Assembly (NCBI GenBank): GCA_017510725.1
Contig: JAFWMD010000048.1
Location: forward strand, 1-64,000
Reading direction: 5' to 3'
Source of the DNA: Mogibacterium sp.
GTDB lineage: Bacteria; Bacillota; Clostridia; Peptostreptococcales; Anaerovoracaceae
DNA length: 64,000 nucleotides
Shown piece by piece: positions 58,639-64,000 of the stretch; positions within the stretch are counted from its first letter, which is position 1, and every line of letters begins with the position of its first letter. The notes below the pieces were generated by a model. It made no database searches. It was not told the origin of the DNA and worked only from the letters and a program-made list of their open reading frames with translations. The translations under genes were made by a program, and so were the position numbers.

Positions 58639-59388
58639 TCAAAGCTTATTGATAATTGCAAACGCCGCTTCAAGTTTGTGTACGTCATGATTCGCCTCAC
58701 TGAGAGTCGATATGTCATATCCCCCGACTTCCACAACATCGCCTGTTTCAAGGAAGTCATAGAGACGCCAGCCATAATGCTCACATACAGCCTGAACGCC
58801 GGCAAGTTCCATGTCGACAGCGAGGCAGCCTTCGCTTTTGCGGTCAGTTACCAGACGTTCGGTCTCCCGATAGAAAGCATCTGTTGTCCACACCGGACCT
58901 GTCACATAAGGGATGCCTGCGTCCTCGAAGCACTTCGCAACTTTGTCTGCACCGCTTATCTTAATATAGTCAGAAGGTTCGGCATAATAGAACGACATTC
59001 CCTCACCTCTGTATGCCATGCTTGGAACGACGTACCTTCCGGCAGTCCTCTTGCTGTCGAGCGTCCCTGCTGATCCGAACATGATAAAAATCTCAGCACC
59101 GGTGAGCCAGTTAGCTTCGATAACCTGATGGGATGCAATAGCAGATCCGATCGCAGATAAATAGAAGGCAATCCGCCTGCCATTGTATTCAAATACCTGT
59201 ATAGGAGTGAACATATTGCAGCCGGTCATTTCTCCGCACTTCACACAATCAAAACGTTCGAGCATGTGAGCGTATATACGGCGCGAAAAAATCACTATGC
59301 ATATGTCTGCACAATCGCGCTTTGGCCCGTAGAAATCCTCCGGAGTAAAAAGCGGCTTTGTTTCCGGATCGTAAAACTCATTCATCAT
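58639..59388 (-). CDS. Nucleoside phosphorylase family protein
   Basis: A 249-residue protein with the PNP/UDP phosphorylase fold. Recognisable parts are NGRRIAFYLSAIGSAIASHQVIEANWLTGAEIFIMFGSAGTLD (about 70-113), PVWTTDAFYRETERLV (about 163-178) and CLAVDMELAGVQAVCEHYG (about 188-206), where the acidic E of DME binds ribose. Members split uridine, purine nucleosides or methylthioadenosine; the substrate here is unclear. ATGs at 59388 and 59385 are both possible, with AGGTGA upstream in the flavodoxin stop region; a GTG at 59397 is less likely. A Cys-rich patch (CVKCGEMTGC) near residue 50 is unusual. Confidence 0.8.
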   Translation of the reverse strand: MMNEFYDPETKPLFTPEDFYGPKRDCADICIVIFSRRIYAHMLERFDCVKCGEMTGCNMFTPIQVFEYNGRRIAFYLSAIGSAIASHQVIEANWLTGAEIFIMFGSAGTLDSKRTAGRYVVPSMAYRGEGMSFYYAEPSDYIKISGADKVAKCFEDAGIPYVTGPVWTTDAFYRETERLVTDRKSEGCLAVDMELAGVQAVCEHYGWRLYDFLETGDVVEVGGYDISTLSEANHDVHKLEAAFAIINKL

Positions 59389-59393
59389 AAGAG

Positions 59394-59957
59394 TCACCTG
59401 TCGGTCTGATTGTCTGCCTTCTTCTTAGCATCCTTAACGAGCGATGCGATGTTCTCCCTCTTCACCAGATCACAGCCTTTGTCTATGCGGTCCCTCATCA
59501 TGTTTGCCTGTGATTTTGCATCTGCCGTGCTGCCCGAGAGAAGAACCGTCCTCATGGTCTTCATGAGAAACTTATCGAGTCCCGTAACAGCTGCGGGATC
59601 GTATCTGCCGCCGAGAATGTACATCAGCACTCTGTGCTCGTTCTTAGGATCGATCTTTCCGATGCTGTATCCCCATACCTGAGCGTAGTTCTCCGCTGTT
59701 TCATCGGCAAAGCCTACACCATATACTATGAGTCTTTTCATAAGCTCATAGTCGAGCATCTTTGCGAACTTGTCGAAATCTACTATGCCGGATCCGCGGA
59801 TCCATCCTCCGTAAATAATGCAGTCGTATTCGTGAAGGTCAATTCCTTTTGCATCGGAAAGAGGCACAGCCCTGCAGCCGAGATCTTCAGCGATCCATTC
59901 CGCATACTGCCTGGTAGATCCTCTTTTTGATGTATAAACCACTATGCTTTTTGCCAT
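59394..59957 (-). CDS. Flavodoxin-domain protein
   Basis: A 187-residue FMN-binding protein. The phosphate-binding loop is YTSKRGSTRQYAEWIAEDLG (about 8-27), with DCIIYGGWIRGSGIVDFDKFAKML (about 45-68) and LIVYGVGFAD as the flavin-contacting strands, as in Flavodoxin_5 / HemG-like proteins. The C-terminal third is helical and basic. It is coupled to dnaE by a TAATG overlap. A function in electron transfer is likely for the family; a link to replication is only positional. Confidence 0.85.
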   Translation of the reverse strand: MAKSIVVYTSKRGSTRQYAEWIAEDLGCRAVPLSDAKGIDLHEYDCIIYGGWIRGSGIVDFDKFAKMLDYELMKRLIVYGVGFADETAENYAQVWGYSIGKIDPKNEHRVLMYILGGRYDPAAVTGLDKFLMKTMRTVLLSGSTADAKSQANMMRDRIDKGCDLVKRENIASLVKDAKKKADNQTDR

Positions 59958-62900
59958 TATCCTTTTACATTCTCCGCTCCTAGGAGCCTTATGAGCCTGG
60001 TTTTCAGATCATCCGTGAAAGCCACACGGTTTTCGGCATTACATCTTACCGCTTTCTGTCCCGGCAGATAAACCAGCACATCGCGTCCGCCCGGATACAG
60101 GCTGAACATGTCCGTAAGATGCATCAGCACCTTGCGTGCGCTTCCGTGTGACCTGAGCACAGCTTCAGGGATCCTGAGCTTGACAGGATCATTCAGCGGT
60201 GCTGCGGGTCTGTTCTTTGCTCTGCGCGGCGGCTCCGGTGCATACCTTTCGTCGGCCGGATAACCGTAGAGCTCAGCCTCTCTGCCATTCTGCGATCTGC
60301 TCCTGGCCAGACTTGCTATGTTTTCGATCGGAACTATATCCTCTACAAGGATCTCAGCTTCACTCTCATCCTTGAAGCTGACACGTCCGGATATGCCCAC
60401 TATCATGTCATTTTTGACAAGATTTCTCTTGCGCTCATACACCTTAGGGAAGACTATGGCGTCAATGACTCCGTCGAAGTCCTCCAGTGTCATTCTGGCC
60501 ATCTCCTGCGACTTACGCGTGATCATGGTACGCACACCGTTTATCATGCCTGCCATTATGACCGCGTCTCCGTCTTTATATGTGGAGGTGTTGATCACCA
60601 TGCTGTCGGCATCATCTCCCTCAGCGGTAAACTCCTCGCCGCCTCCGGTAAGTTCTGCCGTACCCACACTCGTATTGTCTCTGATCAGGGCAGCATACTC
60701 ATCGAGAGGATGTCCCGAGAGATATACCCCCAGCATCTCTTTCTCCATGGCAAGCTTTGTTTCCTTGCTGAAATCTGCCACTTTAGGAAGTTCGGGGCCG
60801 GCAATGGCTTCATCAGCAAAATCTTCCAGCTGGAACAGACTTATCTGCGCCCGGTTGCCCTGTTTTGCCTTCTTCTGAGCTCTCTGCACGGCATCGTCAC
60901 ATACTGCCATCAGCTGAGCTCTGTTTGGATTTATGTCATCGAAAGCGCCTGCTCTTACCAGCGATTCGATCGCTTTTCTGTTAAGTTCGCCCGCATCAAT
61001 TGCCTCGACGAATTCATAAATGTCATTAGTTCCCTCTACAGACTTGCGGCCTTCTATTATGGCTTCGATTATGCCTTCGCCCACATTTTTAACCGAAAGC
61101 ATGCCAAATCTGATGCGGCCGTTTTTTGTCGAGAAGTTCTTTTCACTCTTTACCACTGATGGCGGTTCCAGGACTATGCCCATCTCTCGGCAGTTTCTTA
61201 CATAATCTGCCGTATGTCTGGCGTCTCCTGCCATGCTTGTCATCAGGGCAGCCATGAACTCTGCCGGATAGTGAGCCTTGAGATAAGCGGTCTGGTATGA
61301 GATCACTGCGTATGCGGCTGCGTGTGATTTGTTGAACGCATACGAAGCAAATGTGACCATGTCTTCGAATATGGTCTCAGCAGCCGCAGCCGGCACGCCG
61401 TTCCTGGCGCAGCCCGCGATTTCGACATTACCTTCATCATCCGTTTTACCGTTTATGAAGTACTGCTTTTCCTCGAGCATCACCTGCATTTTCTTTTTGC
61501 TCATCGCACGGCGCACCAGATCGGACCGGCCGAATGAATAGCCGCCGAGGTCACGCACGATCTGCATCACCTGCTCCTGGTATATGAGGCAGCCGTAGGT
61601 GACGCCGAGTATGGGCTCAAGATGCGGATCCACGTATTTCACGTGATCAGGGTGCTTCTTATTGTCTATGTATTTAGGGATCGAGTCCATCGGACCAGGT
61701 CTGTAGAGCGCTATCCCCGCGACTATATCTTCGAAGCAGCTTGGCCTGAGGTTCTTCATGAAGTCTGTCATGCCGCCGCTCTCCAGCTGGAACACTCCCT
61801 TAGTGTTTCCTTCAGAGATAAGCCTGTAGACCTCGGGGTCATCAAAATCCATGGAAGAAAAGTCGATATCTATGCCGTGGTTCTCCCTTATCATGCGGAG
61901 AGCATCACGTATGACAGTAAGGTTTCTGAGTCCGAGGAAGTCCATCTTGAGCAGGCCAAGTTCCTCTATGGTCGTCATGTTGAACTGCGTCGCGACGCCC
62001 TTATCGGATGAGTAGAGAGGTACGTACTCATCGAGCGGCATCTTCGAGATAACGATGCCGGCGGCATGAGTCGAGGCGTGGCGAGGCAGGCCTTCGAGAG
62101 CCATGGACAGATCGAGCACCTGCTTTACAAGAGGTTCGTTCTCATATCTCTGCCTGAGGTCGGGGTTCACTTCAAGAGCCTTTGCAATGGTGATGCCAAG
62201 CTCGTTTGGAATGGCTTTAGCGATCGCGTCACCTTCCGCATAAGTAGCGTCGAGGGCCCTGGCAATATCTCTGACAGCTGCCTTGGCCTTCAGCGTACCG
62301 AAGGTTATGATCTGCGACACTTTGTCTTTGCCATATTTGCGTATTACATAATCGATGACCTCCTGCCGTCTTTCGATGCAGAAGTCAATGTCTATATCCG
62401 GCATGCTAACACGCTCCGGATTCAGGAACCTCTCAAAGATGAGGCTGTATTTTATAGGATCTATCTCGGTGATATCAAGGCTGTAGGCCACGATGCTTCC
62501 TGCAGCAGAACCTCTCCCCGGCCCTACTGCTATGCCATGGGATTTGGCATAATTTATGAAATCCCACACTATGAGGAAGTACTCCACATAGCCCATGCCC
62601 TCTATAACCTTCAGCTCAGTCTCGAGCCTCTGACGGTAGATGCTTTCCGGGTCCATCGCTTCGGCTCCGTAGCGCTTTACCAGACCTCTGTAACAGAGCT
62701 CTCTCAGATATTCATCCGTTGCCTTTCCGTCCGGAGGTATGTACTCCGGCAGATGGTAATTGCCGAACTCAAACTCCACATTGCATCTCTCGGCTATCTC
62801 ATGCGACCGCTCGACCACATCAGGCATATCCGGGAAGAGTTCTCTCATCTCAGCTTCAGACTTCACGTAAAACTCGTCGTTTTCGAACCTCATGCGGTTC

Positions 62901-63592
62901 TCATCTGTCACCTTTGCCTGTGTCTGGATGCACATCAGGACATCCTGAGCTGTAGCATCGCTGCGCCTCATATAATGAGCATCATTCGTAGCTACGATCG
63001 GTATGCCCGTCTCCTCGCTGATCATTCTGAGTCCGGTCATTACTGTTATGTCTTCTTCGAGATGATGGTTCTGTATCTCGAGGAAGAAATTGTCCCGGCC
63101 GAAGATATCCCTTAACTCAAGGGCTTCCCTTTTTGCGCCGGCATAGTCCCTTGCAAGCAGCATTCGCTGTACGTTGCCCGCCAGACAGCCTGAAAGACAG
63201 ATAAGTCCTTCGCTGTACTGTCTCAGTAGCTCCTTGTCGACTCTCGGCTTATAGTAAAAACCGTCAACATAGCTTTTTGATACGATCTTTACAAGGTTGC
63301 TGTACCCCTTCTGATTCTCTGCAAGGAGTATAAGATGTCCGTAGCCGCGGTCCTTGTCAGGATCCTTGTCATAAAGAGTGCGTGCAGCGGTGTATACCTC
63401 ACAGCCAATGACAGGCTTGATACCTGCTTTTTTGCACGCCTTATAAAAATCGACAACACCAAACATGGCTCCATGGTCTGTAATGGCGCATGAATCCATA
63501 CCGAGCTCCTTGACATATTCAGGGAGCTCGGATATCCTGCTCATTCCGTCAAGCAGGCTGTATTCAGTATGCAGATGCAAGTGAGTGAACAT
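59957..63592 (-). CDS. dnaE: DNA polymerase III alpha subunit DnaE
   Basis: Replicative polymerase of the C family. The 1211 residues run: PHP domain (MFTHLHLHTEYSLLDGMSRISELPEYVK…), the polymerase palm with GPGRGSAAGSIVAYSLDITEIDP (about 358-380) and the catalytic PDIDIDF (Asp399, Asp401, Asp403), the thumb/fingers, tandem helix-hairpin-helix, an OB fold near residue 1000 and a C-terminal extension. There is no 3'-5' exonuclease insert, so it is DnaE and not PolC. The ATG overlaps the stop of the damaged phosphatase gene (TAATG), with a weak GGA site. Confidence 0.97.
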   Translation of the reverse strand: MFTHLHLHTEYSLLDGMSRISELPEYVKELGMDSCAITDHGAMFGVVDFYKACKKAGIKPVIGCEVYTAARTLYDKDPDKDRGYGHLILLAENQKGYSNLVKIVSKSYVDGFYYKPRVDKELLRQYSEGLICLSGCLAGNVQRMLLARDYAGAKREALELRDIFGRDNFFLEIQNHHLEEDITVMTGLRMISEETGIPIVATNDAHYMRRSDATAQDVLMCIQTQAKVTDENRMRFENDEFYVKSEAEMRELFPDMPDVVERSHEIAERCNVEFEFGNYHLPEYIPPDGKATDEYLRELCYRGLVKRYGAEAMDPESIYRQRLETELKVIEGMGYVEYFLIVWDFINYAKSHGIAVGPGRGSAAGSIVAYSLDITEIDPIKYSLIFERFLNPERVSMPDIDIDFCIERRQEVIDYVIRKYGKDKVSQIITFGTLKAKAAVRDIARALDATYAEGDAIAKAIPNELGITIAKALEVNPDLRQRYENEPLVKQVLDLSMALEGLPRHASTHAAGIVISKMPLDEYVPLYSSDKGVATQFNMTTIEELGLLKMDFLGLRNLTVIRDALRMIRENHGIDIDFSSMDFDDPEVYRLISEGNTKGVFQLESGGMTDFMKNLRPSCFEDIVAGIALYRPGPMDSIPKYIDNKKHPDHVKYVDPHLEPILGVTYGCLIYQEQVMQIVRDLGGYSFGRSDLVRRAMSKKKMQVMLEEKQYFINGKTDDEGNVEIAGCARNGVPAAAAETIFEDMVTFASYAFNKSHAAAYAVISYQTAYLKAHYPAEFMAALMTSMAGDARHTADYVRNCREMGIVLEPPSVVKSEKNFSTKNGRIRFGMLSVKNVGEGIIEAIIEGRKSVEGTNDIYEFVEAIDAGELNRKAIESLVRAGAFDDINPNRAQLMAVCDDAVQRAQKKAKQGNRAQISLFQLEDFADEAIAGPELPKVADFSKETKLAMEKEMLGVYLSGHPLDEYAALIRDNTSVGTAELTGGGEEFTAEGDDADSMVINTSTYKDGDAVIMAGMINGVRTMITRKSQEMARMTLEDFDGVIDAIVFPKVYERKRNLVKNDMIVGISGRVSFKDESEAEILVEDIVPIENIASLARSRSQNGREAELYGYPADERYAPEPPRRAKNRPAAPLNDPVKLRIPEAVLRSHGSARKVLMHLTDMFSLYPGGRDVLVYLPGQKAVRCNAENRVAFTDDLKTRLIRLLGAENVKG

Positions 63593-64000
63593 TATTTTCC
63601 GTTATATCTGAAAGCAAGCATGGTGATGTCATCAAACTGCGGTGCATCACCAACGAATTCATCTATTGAAGTTTTGACACTGTTCAGGATCTTATCCGGA
63701 TCTGCCCCGCAGTCCTCATTGAGAGCATTGATAAGACGTTTCTCGCCGAAAAGCTTCTTTTCACTGTTGGTCGCTTCAGTGACGCCGTCTGTATAAACGA
63801 AGAGTGAATCACCAGGGTCAAGCCTGAATCTTCGCTCTTTATATGTCATATCTTCAAGAGCTGCAAGGGCCGGTGAGTGTACGTATCTGACGAGTTCAAA
63901 GCTGCCGTCTGATTTTCTGACAGCCGATTGTGAAAACGATGATTCCTATCATCATTCTGTGTCCTATGCTTTTTCTTTCTCTTTTAGCCCCGTGCATGGC
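63592..64000 (-). pseudogene. SpoIIE-type phosphatase gene with apparent internal deletion and frame change
   Basis: The 3' part (63592-63945, no in-frame stop) encodes the end of a SpoIIE/PP2C phosphatase: ELVRYVHSPALAALEDM, PGDSLFVYTDGVTEATN and FVGDAPQFDDITML, closely matching the intact enzyme at 31471-33072. Just upstream this frame meets a TAG at 63946-63948. The adjoining frame reads AKRERKSIGHRMMIGIIVFTIG (64000 down to about 63930), a basic stretch plus membrane helix like the N-terminus of the same protein class, and then stops. So the N-terminal helix and the last catalytic third abut, with the middle missing and the frame shifted. A real deletion or an assembly chimera are both possible; the part beyond 64000 is unseen. 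Confidence 0.6.

Noticed and set aside
1-64000. CRISPR arrays, insertion sequences, prophage, rRNA, attachment sites or replication origin
   Set aside because: Looked for direct-repeat arrays, transposase motifs, integrases, DnaA boxes near dnaE and rRNA sequences; none seen. dnaE here is the polymerase subunit gene and does not mark oriC.

Overview
The window looks like chromosome of an anaerobic, low-to-mid GC member of the Clostridia (Bacillota). The case rests on a ferredoxin-dependent 2-oxoacid oxidoreductase, an FMN riboswitch ahead of ribU, RqcH, a PyrK/PyrD type 1B pyrimidine cluster, a SpoIIE-type phosphatase, a TsaE-TsaB-RimI-TsaD block and AAGGAGG-type ribosome binding sites. The D-proline-reductase-like small protein hints at an amino-acid fermenter, possibly near Anaerovoracaceae or Peptostreptococcaceae; genus cannot be fixed from the sequence. 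No phage, IS element, CRISPR array or rRNA was seen, and no stretch over 300 bases lacks an annotated gene or RNA element.

Layout. 1-18.7 kb is almost all minus strand: (read right to left) GNAT acetyltransferase, a small membrane protein, metG, tatD, tilS, ftsH, a PucR-type regulator, coaX, dusB, an orphan ligand-binding lipoprotein, pepV, an FMN riboswitch, ribU, then the t6A genes tsaE-tsaB-rimI-tsaD, an ABC-F ATPase and the start of acpP. 18.9-22.7 kb holds an orphan HEYGH protein and a four-subunit 2-oxoacid:ferredoxin oxidoreductase beside a P-loop NTPase. 22.9-31.3 kb is mainly plus strand: a glycosyltransferase, a degenerate tandem class II aldolase, an ECF sigma factor paired with a membrane beta-propeller protein, rqcH and tRNA-Val(CAC); rarD and a small Cys-rich redox protein run the other way. 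31.4-36.6 kb has a SpoIIE-type phosphatase with an acyltransferase-like membrane protein, lspA-rluD, and two small membrane proteins. 36.7-46.0 kb is the pyrimidine cluster pyrC-carB-pyrK-pyrD-pyrF-pyrE, without carA or pyrB, followed by a DMT transporter and a nitrilase. 46-50.8 kb has thiN, a flavin-binding protein, hslO, a CDF transporter and a second glycosyltransferase. 50.8-52.9 kb is rpsB-tsf with a structured leader. 53-64 kb has a TetR/aminotransferase operon, a MATE pump, an iron alcohol dehydrogenase, a PrdA-N-terminus-like protein, a nucleoside phosphorylase homologue, a flavodoxin-like protein, dnaE and a damaged phosphatase gene.

The most interesting signal is a set of genes whose predicted -10 box sits only 6-12 bases before the start codon and which have no Shine-Dalgarno sequence. 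That means leaderless or nearly leaderless mRNAs, which are uncommon in Bacillota. The clearest cases are rqcH, lspA, the acyltransferase gene, the CDF transporter gene and the glycosyltransferase gene at 49302. Two divergent intergenic regions (34224-34304 and 49221-49301) seem to fire leaderless transcripts in both directions, while other genes here have ordinary Shine-Dalgarno leaders. Other points of interest are an EF-Ts with an insertion of roughly 60 residues, a class II aldolase homologue that has lost its HxH metal site, and a phosphatase gene with an apparent internal deletion whose stop overlaps the dnaE start.
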